Shown: one piece after another, positions 44,248 through 53,934 of the stretch
Layout of the letters: every line of letters begins with the position of its first letter
How positions within the stretch are numbered: position 1 is the stretch's first letter
Assembly: GCF_003464595.1 (NCBI RefSeq)
Contig: NZ_QRZF01000004.1
Coordinates: 186,001 to 250,000 of the forward strand
Length of the DNA stretch: 64,000 bases
From: Bacteroides intestinalis
Lineage (GTDB): Bacteria > Bacteroidota > Bacteroidia > Bacteroidales > Bacteroidaceae
Direction: 5' to 3'
Position numbers and translations under genes: made by a program
The notes under the pieces: generated by a model
Seen by the model: the letters and a program-made list of their open reading frames with translations, nothing else
Told to the model about the DNA's origin: nothing
The model's database searches: none

Positions 44248-45510
44248 ATGAAAATAAACAGATCAATTATAGCTGCCCTATTATTGGGGCTCGTCAGTTG
44301 TCAAAAGAAAACAGATATGAATCAAGAATCATGGGTAAAAGAAGCTTTAGATGTTGCTTCCTATCAATTGGAATTGACGGCAAATGAGCTTGCTGACTCT
44401 GCAAAGCTTCCCAGATCTGTATGGGCGGGATACAATATCGCCTTTCTTACCAACCAATTGGAACGAAGTCCCGATTCATTCCAAAAAGCTCTTTTACCTA
44501 ATCCATCTGTTGAAATAACTAATAAAAGGCATCTGACCGATATCTACGATTGGACCAGCGGTTTTTTCCCCGGGAGCCTATGGTACGCCTATGAGATGAC
44601 AAAAAATGAAAAGTTAAAAGAACAAGCTATCCAATATACTAACTTGCTGAACCCGATAAGAAGTTTCAAAGATACGCATGATTTAGGTTTCATGATCAAT
44701 TGCAGTTTCGGCAATGCTCTCCGTCTGGCTCCTAATGACAGCATCAGAAGCATAATCGTGGAAACAGCAGATAATCTCCGCGCACGTTTCAATCCAGAAA
44801 TTGGCTGTATCCGCTCGTGGGACTTCGGACACTGGAATTTTCCGGTTATCATTGATAACATGATGAACTTAGATTTATTGTTTAATGCAACCCGGCTGAC
44901 TGGTGACAGTATTTATTACAAAACAGCTGTTAAACATGCCCAGACCACTATGAAACATCATTTCCGTCCGGATTATACCTCTTATCATGTCATCAGTTAC
45001 AACAGTGATGGCACAGTGGAAAGTAAAGGTACTTATCAAGGTAAAAACGATGGTTCTGCCTGGTCGCGCGGACAAGCTTGGGCAGTATATGGCTACACTT
45101 CATGTTATCGCGAAACAAAAGATACTGCTTTCCTTCAAGAAGCTACAAACATAGCGGATATGATTATGAAAAGAGTAACTACCGACGACTGCATTCCATA
45201 TTGGGACTATGACGCACCGGTAGGTAAAAGCACTCCGAGAGATGCCTCGGCAGCAGCCATCACAGCCTCAGCATTACTTGAACTCAGCACCTTGGCTCCG
45301 GAAGGAAAGAAATACTTCGACTATGCCGAAACCATTCTGAAGAATCTTTCCAGTGATAAATATTTGGCAGTGAAAGACAGCAACCAAGGATTTGTACTGA
45401 TGCACTCCACCGGTTCACTTCCTCATGGCTCGGAAATAGATGTGCCGCTGAACTATGCAGACTACTATTATCTGGAAGCTTTACAGAGATATAAGAATCT
45501 AACGAAGTAA
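44248..45510 (+). CDS. GH88 unsaturated glucuronyl hydrolase
   Basis: A 420-residue lipoprotein-type exported enzyme (signal ending LLGLVSC) of the GH88 alpha/alpha-barrel family. It hydrates and removes the 4,5-unsaturated uronic acid left at non-reducing ends by lyases. The two catalytic aspartates are expected in DIYDWTSGFFPGSLWY and VIIDNMMNLDLLF. Further landmarks are GSAWSRGQAWAVYGY and a HGSEIDVPLNYADYYYLEAL close. It is the last gene of the PUL, 38 bp after the beta-helix gene, with a terminator behind it. Its presence indicates that the PUL handles a uronate-containing polymer cut by the adjacent lyase. GlcA versus GalA preference is not decidable. Confidence 0.93.
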   Translation: MKINRSIIAALLLGLVSCQKKTDMNQESWVKEALDVASYQLELTANELADSAKLPRSVWAGYNIAFLTNQLERSPDSFQKALLPNPSVEITNKRHLTDIYDWTSGFFPGSLWYAYEMTKNEKLKEQAIQYTNLLNPIRSFKDTHDLGFMINCSFGNALRLAPNDSIRSIIVETADNLRARFNPEIGCIRSWDFGHWNFPVIIDNMMNLDLLFNATRLTGDSIYYKTAVKHAQTTMKHHFRPDYTSYHVISYNSDGTVESKGTYQGKNDGSAWSRGQAWAVYGYTSCYRETKDTAFLQEATNIADMIMKRVTTDDCIPYWDYDAPVGKSTPRDASAAAITASALLELSTLAPEGKKYFDYAETILKNLSSDKYLAVKDSNQGFVLMHSTGSLPHGSEIDVPLNYADYYYLEALQRYKNLTK

Positions 45511-45530
45511 TCAGATTGTTTGACAGGGTA

Positions 45531-45572
45531 AATCCGTTACTGATGTATGATATGGAAGTAACGGATTTTTTA
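45531..45572 (+). terminator. Intrinsic terminator of the PUL operon
   Basis: AATCCGTTACT (45531-45541) and AGTAACGGATT (45557-45567) form an 11-bp stem followed by TTTTTATTT, 21 nt past the GH88 stop. Confidence 0.9.
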
Positions 45573-45609
45573 TTTATAAAAGATAATCCTGATATATCAG
45601 TCAAACATA

Positions 45610-45871
45610 CTTTATAAAAACAAGTCATAATATCACAGAAAATGCACTATGCCAAAGTTTTTGTCCGCACCACGGAAGCACTATCAGTGCGTCAGGAACA
45701 TTCCGCTATGGGCTGATAGGCAGTTGGGGAATCAGACGATATTATCAGAAACGGAAAGGAGAAACTTTACTCTCGCCTGCCGAACAACAAAAAGTGATGG
45801 CACTGGCCAGGAAATTGGGCTTGCAACAAAAAGAACATTTCGATAGCTATGTAGAAGAATATAACTGGTAA
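45610..45871 (+). pseudogene. Headless C-terminal gene fragment
   Basis: An open frame without a usable start ends at TAA 45871. Its last ~55 residues look like genuine protein: FRYGLIGSWGIRRYYQKRKG, then a helix LLSPAEQQKVMALARKLGLQ and VEEYNW at the end. Nothing upstream in frame offers a signal peptide or ATG, and the PUL terminator precedes it, so it is probably the 3' remnant of a deleted gene. The closing helix is faintly like the C-terminus of bacterial lipocalins, but I do not claim the family. Confidence 0.45.
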
Positions 45872-45923
45872 CAAGGTTTCTGCTATCTATCATACAACGG
45901 ACCGCCAGCTATATCTCACAAAC

Positions 45924-45979
45924 AAACAGCCGTTCCCCGGCAGGTGAATGAATTTCACCTTACGAGGACACGGCTGTTT
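45924..45979 (+). terminator. Nested hairpin after the gene fragment
   Basis: Outer arms AAACAGCCG (45924-45932) and CGGCTGTTT (45971-45979) enclose an inner AGGTGAA/TTCACCT hairpin; CATTTCATGG follows. Probably the original terminator of the fragmentary gene. Ten bp later the GGTAA/TTACA array begins. Confidence 0.6.
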
Positions 45980-45988
45980 CATTTCATG

Positions 45989-46112
45989 GTAACAACCCTC
46001 ACCCCACACGGTAACTTCATTTACACGCCGAGGTAAAAGTCGTTACATACCGAGGTAAAGAGCGTTACAATAAGCGGTAAATGTCGTTACATCCTGCGGT
46101 AAATGCTTTTAC
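45989..46112. repeat. 22-bp tandem dyad array, GTAA-N6-TTAC x6
   Basis: GTAA half sites start at 45989, 46011, 46033, 46055, 46077 and 46099, all 22 bp apart, each followed after 6 nt by TTAC (TCAC in the first). It can be written as alternating 11-mers beginning GGTAA and TTACA. It has the same architecture as the array at 21624-21750 but an unrelated half-site sequence. It lies downstream of the GH55-like gene's stop codon (convergent spacer). No gene overlaps it. Confidence 0.9.
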
Positions 46113-46227
46113 ATTACCAAAAAAACATTTGGTAAATACAACACATTGATAATCAATATAAAGACTAAAAACAAACAATTTATAATTCTCATCAACCAAA
46201 CGTGAAATCACACTCCGGTCAAGGCTT

Positions 46228-49200
46228 TTATTCTTTAAAGAACAGTTTCTTCCGCAACACATTCGTACCATCACTGACCACCACAATATAGAACCCGCCT
46301 TGCATACCGGATAATTGCAAGGAATTAGTATTCACTTGCTGTGATAATACGCGTCGTCCCGACAAATCAATGATTTCAACCTGATTGTCTACATCGCTTT
46401 TCAATCCACTCCAAGCCAACTGACCGTCATAATAATAAATCTCTCCGGCTGATTCGGCAACCTCCAGTGATATACTTGTAGGGGTATCATTCACTAGTGC
46501 CGCATAGAGTTCGTGGATAGACCAATATCCACCCTTCGTCCCGGTCTGGGTAATTTTGAAGTGTGTTGCCGTCTCTTCCGGAAAACCGATAATCAGTACA
46601 GAAGTACCGTTTTTCCCTTCAGCTACAAGTTTCCAGTCAGCGTTAGCGCCATTCTTCACATACAGTTCATAACCGGCAGGACCGTCACCGGGACTTTTTG
46701 AAGAATCCAGGATTATTCTGTTCAACTTATTAGCTGCATTCATATTCACAGTAACCATCTGACCGGCTTTTTGTGACTGTCCTGTATCCCATCGGGTGGA
46801 TACATTATTGTCAATGGCATTACGGGCATTCCCATTGTTCACATTGGCAGTGATGCTCCATTTAGTGCGGCTCAACAAGGCATCGGTAGCCTCAAAAACA
46901 GGTGTAAGCGTGAGATTGCAATCCCACTCACCCATCAACTTAATCCTCCACGATTCTATGTCGAGGACACTGGCACCAACGAATGCCTGCTTCTCATGAC
47001 TTGAGTTAGCAATACTAGCGTCAGACTTCATATTTACTACCGCATTGTGCATCTTGGCCTTTCCAGTTGATTTAGGCAAATAGAAATGATAAACGTTACC
47101 GGTAGTCGAAAAATTGACCAGATTCAATACCAAGTTCCCATTATTAATAACAGTCGAATGTTTAGGTCCTCCCCAAAGATCTATGCCATAAAACTCAGCA
47201 TTTCCTGTAAATGTTTCACCCAAAGTAATGTAACGGGTATCAGGGAAAGCGGTACTCTTTGCTTCAAGAGCAACCAACTGCGTGTTCACCAGCGGAAAAC
47301 CTGCACTGCCCAGCGCATTGAACATGGCAGCATTCATCGAACCATCTATACCAAGCCCAAGTACCTTTCCAGAAGCAGCCCTGCCTGCACCGGACTTATC
47401 GAACACAATACCCTCGTATCCTCCGTAATGAAAATCATTGTAAAGAATCTCATCTGTACAATCTTCCACTGTAATAAAACGAAGTTCCTTCATATTCTGA
47501 TCGTATGCCTTACCATTATCAGCATCGGCATTATTAGACCAAGATCCAAATTTTGTTTCAGCACCACAAGCATATACAATGGTGTTGAACTGCATGTTAT
47601 TAACCATACCGCCTTGCGAACCTCCGCCTATACGAATCACATTCTTGAAAGCATGCCCTGCCAGATAGTCCACATAATGGTTATCGCACTTATTACTGAA
47701 CAAATCCAGTCCGTTCCAGGCTGCACGTATGCCGACGTTGACAATATAGATATCTTTCCCCTTCCCCTGAATGGTGTACGGATACTGTGCCATCGCAGGC
47801 AACATGGAAGAGAGTTGTTCAGGATAATTAATGGATATTCCACGAACACCACTACCGGCTTCAAGTTTCAAGAATGATTCTCCAGAAGGCTGTCCTTTAC
47901 CGGCATATACTTCAAAAATGGTTCCGTGCCCACGAGGAATGCTCCCGAAATCGGCTGCACCACGCAGTTCTACCCCGGTAGGCACAGTAAGAGTCCCGAG
48001 CATCTTATACCGCCCGCCGGGAAGATAGACAATACCACCCCCATCAGCTTTGGCTTTATCCAGGGCACTTTGTATAGCTGCAGTAGCATCTTTCGCACTG
48101 TTAAGGCCATTACGGATCGCATTTTGGATACTCTGCGTATTCGTAGAAGCATTGAAAGGCACAACGAAAGGTTCAATGCCGAAATCAAGGACATTATAAA
48201 GCGCCACACGGGCAGGTTTTGTTTCAGGTACACGCAAGTCAGGAAATTCCGGCAGTTTGTTCCTCTCCGTCAGAGCAGTGTGATCTATATGACATTCAAA
48301 CAGCGAATTATTTAGAACATCTGCTTTCTTTGCAAAACGGTTACCCTTAAGAATGCAGCGTGCATCCGATCCTATGAAAACTTGCGGGGTACTATTATTG
48401 AAGTCGCAATCCGAAGCGACAAAATCACCTGACATACTATTCACCGCTCCCCCTTTCACAGTACATTGCTCCATCATCAAACGAGAAGAAGAACCGGATT
48501 CCATAAGTACAGCATTCTCACGAGCGGATATTTCACATCCGTAAAACTGAACAGGTCCGTCGGCAGAAGATACAACGATACCATTTTCACAATTCTCCAT
48601 CTCTACGCGAGTAAACATAATGCCGGAGGAAGAACTACCATCAACATGAATACCGGTCTGGCAGTCTTTCAGATGAAAGCTGTAATTATGACCGTTCGGA
48701 TTGCCGTCACCGGACATGCTATTTCCGGTCTTAAAACCACAATTATATCCTTCGACATCGACGAAACAGGTGTAAGACCAGTCATTACGACGCATTGTTA
48801 TACCTACCCCATTTTGGTAGATCCAATCAGTGAAGGCGGAACCTGCTTTCGGTGCCCCTTCAAGCCCTGAACCTGCCCAATAATCAGGAGAAAAGTATAT
48901 CTGCTCAAAACGACCGACGTCAGCTATGTTATCAATCTCAATACCACGGCTCAGTGGGGTTCCATATACATCATAGATATTAGGGCAACCGCCACCGTTC
49001 TTTCTGGAAAGGATAATGCCGCTGTAAGAATTTACCAATGTTACATGACGGACATTACAATATTCATTACCCCATACACCATCACGTCCGTAAAGCACTG
49101 TCGGCGGATAAGGCTTTATATGATCCGGATCTTGGTGTGGATACCAAATGGAGAGGTAGGTCAAGGCAGTGGAAGGCTCCATGGTAATGAAAGATTTCGA

Positions 49201-49596
49201 CTCAAGTTCATCTCCCCCGGCATTGTCTACCATCAGAATGGTTCCCTGTATGGCTACTCCTTTGGTCGGCCGTTTCCATTCGCCACGCAGCGTCACACCT
49301 GTAGGAATATAAAGTTTTCCGGTAATACGGTAACGGCCGGCAGGAGCAAAAAGCACACCGCCACGCCTGTTCTCACCCAGTTTATTAAGTGCTGTTTGGA
49401 AAATACTCCACGAGTCTTTCATTCCGGTAGGATCTGCCCCAAAGTCAGCTACAACGTCATACGTTGCCACACCGATGTCATCTGCCGGATAATCATCCGA
49501 TGCGATTAATTTCCATTCACCAGGCTTATCATTTGATTGTGCCTGTACACTTACAGCTAATAAAGCTGAGATAAAAAGAAGTAATAATTTTTTCAT
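46228..49596 (-). CDS. Double beta-helix (GH55/pectate-lyase-3-like) protein with discoidin and T9SS tail
   Basis: A 1122-residue exported protein (signal ending AVSVQAQ). Two tandem right-handed beta-helices each start with a Pectate_lyase_3 signature: VVADFGADPTGMKDSW near residue 48 and NVLDFGIEPF near 462, each followed by a GG.(L/Y)(F/L)P(A/G)GRY strand. This two-helix layout is that of GH55 exo-beta-1,3-glucanases. A discoidin/F5-8C (CBM32-like) domain follows at about 905-1035 (NNVSTRWDTG, NRIILDSSKSPGDGPAGYEL). The last ~75 residues are a type IX secretion C-terminal sorting domain (VEIIDLSGRRVLSQQV, LSGMQGGFYIVVV, KKLFFKE). It should end up on the cell surface. Catalytic residues were not identified, so substrate is open. 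It stands alone, without SusC/SusD partners. Confidence 0.8.
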   Translation of the reverse strand: MKKLLLLFISALLAVSVQAQSNDKPGEWKLIASDDYPADDIGVATYDVVADFGADPTGMKDSWSIFQTALNKLGENRRGGVLFAPAGRYRITGKLYIPTGVTLRGEWKRPTKGVAIQGTILMVDNAGGDELESKSFITMEPSTALTYLSIWYPHQDPDHIKPYPPTVLYGRDGVWGNEYCNVRHVTLVNSYSGIILSRKNGGGCPNIYDVYGTPLSRGIEIDNIADVGRFEQIYFSPDYWAGSGLEGAPKAGSAFTDWIYQNGVGITMRRNDWSYTCFVDVEGYNCGFKTGNSMSGDGNPNGHNYSFHLKDCQTGIHVDGSSSSGIMFTRVEMENCENGIVVSSADGPVQFYGCEISARENAVLMESGSSSRLMMEQCTVKGGAVNSMSGDFVASDCDFNNSTPQVFIGSDARCILKGNRFAKKADVLNNSLFECHIDHTALTERNKLPEFPDLRVPETKPARVALYNVLDFGIEPFVVPFNASTNTQSIQNAIRNGLNSAKDATAAIQSALDKAKADGGGIVYLPGGRYKMLGTLTVPTGVELRGAADFGSIPRGHGTIFEVYAGKGQPSGESFLKLEAGSGVRGISINYPEQLSSMLPAMAQYPYTIQGKGKDIYIVNVGIRAAWNGLDLFSNKCDNHYVDYLAGHAFKNVIRIGGGSQGGMVNNMQFNTIVYACGAETKFGSWSNNADADNGKAYDQNMKELRFITVEDCTDEILYNDFHYGGYEGIVFDKSGAGRAASGKVLGLGIDGSMNAAMFNALGSAGFPLVNTQLVALEAKSTAFPDTRYITLGETFTGNAEFYGIDLWGGPKHSTVINNGNLVLNLVNFSTTGNVYHFYLPKSTGKAKMHNAVVNMKSDASIANSSHEKQAFVGASVLDIESWRIKLMGEWDCNLTLTPVFEATDALLSRTKWSITANVNNGNARNAIDNNVSTRWDTGQSQKAGQMVTVNMNAANKLNRIILDSSKSPGDGPAGYELYVKNGANADWKLVAEGKNGTSVLIIGFPEETATHFKITQTGTKGGYWSIHELYAALVNDTPTSISLEVAESAGEIYYYDGQLAWSGLKSDVDNQVEIIDLSGRRVLSQQVNTNSLQLSGMQGGFYIVVVSDGTNVLRKKLFFKE

Positions 49597-49722
49597 GCAA
49601 TATCAATTATTAGATTACGGATATCAAAGAAATGATGCCGCAAATATCCACCGGAGTGGTTAAAGAAAAGATTAATATGACATTAAAAACCAACTAATTT
49701 TATCTCTATATACTTAAAATAC

Positions 49723-49757
49723 GAGAGGCAGGATATTAATATAATACCCTGCCTCTC
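49723..49757 (-). terminator. Terminator of the methylmalonyl-CoA mutase operon
   Basis: GAGAGGCAGG (49723-49732) and CCTGCCTCTC (49748-49757) form a perfect 10-bp stem 23 nt past the mutB stop; the minus strand then reads GTATTTTAAG, a weak T-run. Confidence 0.75.
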
Positions 49758-49779
49758 TAAAATTATATGAATGAAAGAT

Positions 49780-51927
49780 TTATTCTTCGTCCATCAAGAT
49801 TTCCAGAATCTGACAAGCAGCTTTGGCAACCGGAGTACCGGGACCAAAAATAGCAGCTACACCGGCTTTATACAAGAAATCATAGTCCTGTGCAGGAATT
49901 ACACCACCTGCAATTACGATGATATCCTCACGACCCAGCTTCTTCAGTTCTTCAATGATCTGCGGAACCAGTGTCTTGTGTCCGGCAGCCAATGAAGATA
50001 CGCCCACTACGTGAACGTCATTTTCAACAGCTTCGCGGGCAGCTTCGGCAGGCGTCTGGAACAACGGTCCCATATCCACGTCGAAACCACAGTCGGCATA
50101 TCCGGTCGCAACTACTTTGGCGCCACGGTCGTGACCGTCCTGACCCATTTTGGCAACCATAATACGGGGCTGACGTCCCTCTTTCTTCGCAAACTTCTCG
50201 GCCAATTCGCAAGCACGCTTGAAGTCGCTGTCATTCTTACTTTCTGATGAATACACGCCTGATATAGTTCTGATTATTGCCTTATAACGTCCTACAATCT
50301 TTTCGCAAGCATAAGAGATTTCTCCCAACGTAGCGCGAACACGGGCAGCTTCTACTGCCAGCTCCAGCAAATTGCCTTCCTTGGTTTCCACGCATTTGGT
50401 AATAGCTTCCAATGCTTTCTGCACTTCAGCCTCATTTCTTCCTTCTTTCAAGCGCTTCAGGTTCTCAATCTGTTCCAGACGAACAGCCGTATTGTCGATT
50501 TCGAGGATATCAATCGGAGCTTCTTTCTCCAGACGATATTTATTCACACCAACAATAGTCTGAGAACCGGAGTCGATACGAGCCTGTGTACGTGCAGCAG
50601 CTTCTTCGATGCGCATCTTAGGAATACCGGTTTCGATAGCCTTTGCCATACCACCCAGTTTTTCTACTTCCTGAATAAGCTCCCAAGCCTTGTGAGCCAA
50701 GTCATTTGTCAGAGACTCTACATAATAAGAACCTCCCCATGGGTCAACGTTCTTACAGATATAAGTTTCTTCCTGAATATAAATCTGAGTATTACGTGCG
50801 ATACGGGCAGAGAAGTCTGTCGGCAATGCGATAGCCTCATCAAGAGCGTTGGTATGCAGAGACTGGGTATGTCCCAAAGCTGCAGCCATAGCCTCGATAC
50901 AAGTACGGCCTACATTATTGAACGGATCCTGTTCAGTCAACGACCAGCCGGAAGTCTGGGAGTGCGTACGCAAAGCCAGTGATTTCGGATTCTTCGGATT
51001 GAACTGTTTCACGATCTTTGCCCAAAGCATACGAGCCGCACGCATTTTGGCAATTTCCATAAAGTGGTTGGTACCGATAGCCCAGAAGAAAGACAAACGC
51101 GGAGCAAAAGCATCGATGTCAATACCTGCTGCTGTTCCGGCACGAAGATATTCCAAACCGTCAGCCAGCGTATAAGCCAACTCAATGTCTGCCGTAGCAC
51201 CGGCTTCCTGCATATGGTAACCGGAGATAGAAATAGAGTTAAACTTCGGCATTTTCTGAGAAGTATATTCGAAGATATCGGATATAATCTTCATAGAGAA
51301 TGCAGGCGGATAAATATAGGTATTACGCACCATGAATTCTTTCAGGATGTCATTCTGGATAGTACCTGCCATTTCTTCCAATTTAGCACCTTGTTCCAGA
51401 CCGGCATTGATATAGAATGCCAGAATTGGAAGAACAGCACCATTCATAGTCATGGACACAGACATCTTGTTCAAAGGAATACCATCGAAAAGAACCTTCA
51501 TATTCTCCAGTGAGCAGATAGATACACCGGCCTTACCTACATCACCTACCACACGTTCATGGTCAGGGTCGTAGCCACGGTGTGTAGCCAAGTCGAAGGC
51601 TACAGACAAACCTTTCTGTCCGGAAGCCAGATTACGACGGTAGAATGCATTTGATTCTTCAGCTGTAGAGAATCCGGCATACTGACGGATTGTCCAGGGG
51701 CGTAGTGTGTACATCACTGAGTACGGGCCACGCAGATAAGGAGGCAGACCGGCAGCATAGCCCAAATGTTCCATGCCTTCCAGGTCTTCTTTTGTATAAA
51801 CAGGCTTCACTTCAATGTGTTCCGGCGTTTTCCAATCAGCATGGATGCCGTTAGCCTTTTGCCACTCAGCACCGTTAGCGGGCTTGAATGCGGCATATAT
51901 ATCTAAGTTTTTAAAATCTTTTCTCAT
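49780..51927 (-). CDS. mutB: Methylmalonyl-CoA mutase large (catalytic) subunit
   Basis: A 715-residue adenosylcobalamin enzyme isomerising succinyl-CoA and (R)-methylmalonyl-CoA in the succinate-to-propionate pathway. The N-terminal TIM barrel contains [20 protein letters not shown] and [19 protein letters not shown]. The C-terminal B12-binding domain (about 580-715) has the base-off/His-on motif DGHDRGAKV, followed by [12 protein letters not shown] and IAGGVIP. The start is the ATG at 51927 ([14 protein letters not shown]). It follows mutA, separated by an octad repeat array. The complete cofactor motif means this is the active chain of the heterodimer. Confidence 0.97.
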   Translation of the reverse strand: MRKDFKNLDIYAAFKPANGAEWQKANGIHADWKTPEHIEVKPVYTKEDLEGMEHLGYAAGLPPYLRGPYSVMYTLRPWTIRQYAGFSTAEESNAFYRRNLASGQKGLSVAFDLATHRGYDPDHERVVGDVGKAGVSICSLENMKVLFDGIPLNKMSVSMTMNGAVLPILAFYINAGLEQGAKLEEMAGTIQNDILKEFMVRNTYIYPPAFSMKIISDIFEYTSQKMPKFNSISISGYHMQEAGATADIELAYTLADGLEYLRAGTAAGIDIDAFAPRLSFFWAIGTNHFMEIAKMRAARMLWAKIVKQFNPKNPKSLALRTHSQTSGWSLTEQDPFNNVGRTCIEAMAAALGHTQSLHTNALDEAIALPTDFSARIARNTQIYIQEETYICKNVDPWGGSYYVESLTNDLAHKAWELIQEVEKLGGMAKAIETGIPKMRIEEAAARTQARIDSGSQTIVGVNKYRLEKEAPIDILEIDNTAVRLEQIENLKRLKEGRNEAEVQKALEAITKCVETKEGNLLELAVEAARVRATLGEISYACEKIVGRYKAIIRTISGVYSSESKNDSDFKRACELAEKFAKKEGRQPRIMVAKMGQDGHDRGAKVVATGYADCGFDVDMGPLFQTPAEAAREAVENDVHVVGVSSLAAGHKTLVPQIIEELKKLGREDIIVIAGGVIPAQDYDFLYKAGVAAIFGPGTPVAKAACQILEILMDEE

Positions 51928-51940
51928 CTTCTTTTTTAGT

Positions 51941-52012
51941 TGACGAGGATTTAGGTGACAAGTTGACAAGGCTTCCCTTTGTCCCTTTGTTCCCTTGTCC
52001 CCTTGTTAACTC
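51941..52012. repeat. Octad array in the mutA-mutB spacer
   Basis: TTGACGAGG, GGTGACA and GTTGACAAGG units are followed by the complementary run CTTTGTCC, CTTTGTTC, CCTTGTCC and CCTTGTTA, whose G positions (51981, 51989, 51997, 52005) are exactly 8 apart. The arms form an imperfect hairpin between two genes whose products must be made together. The mutA stop codon lies inside the array. Confidence 0.78.
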
Positions 52013-53865
52013 AATAATTTAGCGTTGTATTCCTTTAATGTTTCCAGTACGTTGACACGAACATGGATGAAATTCTCGATACCGGCAGCTTTCAGCTCGT
52101 CCATATTGGCAGGAGCACCGGCTACGATAAACATAGCACGACCATTCAGAGCCTTGAAAGCCGGAACAGCGTATTCTGCATATTCATCATCACTGGAACA
52201 AAGCACCACGATATCAGCTTTAGCAGCCATCGCAGCTTCCACACCTGCTTCTACAGTCGGGAAGCCCAGGTTATCAACAACCTCATATCCGGCACAAGCC
52301 AGGAAGTTACAAGAGTACTGAGCACGTGCCTGACGCATAGCCAGATTACCGATAGTCAGCATAAAAGCTTTCGGACGCTTGCCTGAAGCTTCTGTTTCGA
52401 GGCGCAATGCTTCGAATTCACTGGCAGCACGGTCAAAGTTGAGTGTAGCCACATCTTTTTCACAAGTATCATGACCACCGCAGCAACAAGTAGCTTCCAG
52501 CGGTTTCTTCTCACCTGCCTTCTCATTAAAGTTCGGGAACTGATTCGTACCCAGCAACACTTCGCGACGTTGAGCAACAGCTTTATGACGAGTCTTGTTA
52601 CTTTCGTTCACAGCAGCCTGTACCGTACCAGCTTTTACAGCAGCATAGAAACCACCTTCCTCTTCAACAGCCAGGAAAAGTTCCCAAGCTTGTTTTGCAA
52701 TGGATACAGTCAGATTTTCAATATAGTAAGAACCGGCAGCAGGGTCAATCACCTTATCGAAGTGAGACTCCTCTTTCAGCAGCAATTGCTGGTTGCGGGC
52801 CATACGTTCCGAAAATTCATTCGGAGCATCATAAGTCTTATCGAACGGAGTTACTGTCATTGAATCCACACCTGCCAGTGCAGCACTCATAGCCTCTGTC
52901 TGCGTACGCAACAGGTTTACATGAGCATCAAATAAAGTAAGATTGAACGTAGAAGTCTCAGCATGTATGCGCATTTTGGCAGCACATTGAGCATCGGCAT
53001 CATAAGAAGCTACGATGTTTGCCCACAACATACGGGCAGCACGGAACTTAGCAATCTCAAGGAAGTAATTAGAGCTGATACCAAAGTTGAATTTAATCTT
53101 CTTGGCAACAAGAGCAGCAGGAACTCCCGCTTCTGTCAGCTGATTCATATATTCATTACCCCAAGCTAGAGCATAACCCAATTCCTGGGAAATGTATGCT
53201 CCGGCATTGTTCAGCGTCAAAGCTGTCACATTCAGTACACGGTAGTTCGGCAGAGCAGTAGTTGCTTCAATCAGAGCTTTGGCTGTTTGCACCATATCAC
53301 CCTTTTCTTTGCCTTTTGCCAGCATCTTGTCGAAGAAATCATAACCGATGGAACCCTGCAACTTCGCCAGGTCATAACCTTTCTTCTGGAAGTAAGCCAC
53401 CAAAAGTTCTGCAAGTCCTACCACATGTCCCTGACAAGTATAGAAATTCAGCTCTACACACTCAGCGCAGATTCCTTCGAGCAAAGTCTCGATGTATTCG
53501 GCATTGAGTTCTTTTGCCTTTACACGGAAAGCCAGTGAATCGATACCTTTATTCAGGATATCCAGCGCTTTTGCATTGGCTTCCTTGGGGCATTCCACTT
53601 TAATTTCCTGGCGAACAAGCCACTCGTTGTTGTCTTTCTTGGTACCTCTGAGATAGGGGAATTCACCGGGAAGTGCATCCATCGTTTTCAGTTCCTCGAG
53701 GTCTTCCATGCGATAGAAAGGTTTTACCTTGAATCCTTCGTTTGTTTTCCAAACGAGTTTCTTCTCAAAATCAGCACCTTTCAGGTCAGCTACTACTTTC
53801 TCCATCCACTGTTCGGTTGTGGTGGGAGCAAAGTCCGAGAAGAGTTTTTCTTTACTGTCTGCCAT
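52006..53865 (-). CDS. mutA: Methylmalonyl-CoA mutase small subunit
   Basis: A 619-residue partner of MutB, with an N-terminal mutase-like barrel (TTEQWMEKVVADLKG, FNFGISSNYFLEIAKFRAARM, RIHAETSTFNLTLFDAH). The C-terminal domain is a degenerate cobalamin-binding fold lacking the DxHxxG motif, as known for small subunits that do not bind B12. Between the domains a linker contains the cluster CCCGGHDTC (residues 460-468), an unusual local concentration of possible metal ligands. First gene of the mutA-mutB transcript. The start at 53865 gives MADSKEKLFSDFAPTTTEQW. No cobalamin riboswitch is recognisable upstream. Confidence 0.95.
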   Translation of the reverse strand: MADSKEKLFSDFAPTTTEQWMEKVVADLKGADFEKKLVWKTNEGFKVKPFYRMEDLEELKTMDALPGEFPYLRGTKKDNNEWLVRQEIKVECPKEANAKALDILNKGIDSLAFRVKAKELNAEYIETLLEGICAECVELNFYTCQGHVVGLAELLVAYFQKKGYDLAKLQGSIGYDFFDKMLAKGKEKGDMVQTAKALIEATTALPNYRVLNVTALTLNNAGAYISQELGYALAWGNEYMNQLTEAGVPAALVAKKIKFNFGISSNYFLEIAKFRAARMLWANIVASYDADAQCAAKMRIHAETSTFNLTLFDAHVNLLRTQTEAMSAALAGVDSMTVTPFDKTYDAPNEFSERMARNQQLLLKEESHFDKVIDPAAGSYYIENLTVSIAKQAWELFLAVEEEGGFYAAVKAGTVQAAVNESNKTRHKAVAQRREVLLGTNQFPNFNEKAGEKKPLEATCCCGGHDTCEKDVATLNFDRAASEFEALRLETEASGKRPKAFMLTIGNLAMRQARAQYSCNFLACAGYEVVDNLGFPTVEAGVEAAMAAKADIVVLCSSDDEYAEYAVPAFKALNGRAMFIVAGAPANMDELKAAGIENFIHVRVNVLETLKEYNAKLLS

Positions 53866-53934
53866 AGTTTATTTTATAATTAAAAAGATAATTAGTAATC
53901 TCTTCATTTACCTATTTGTATAAAATAGGACTTG

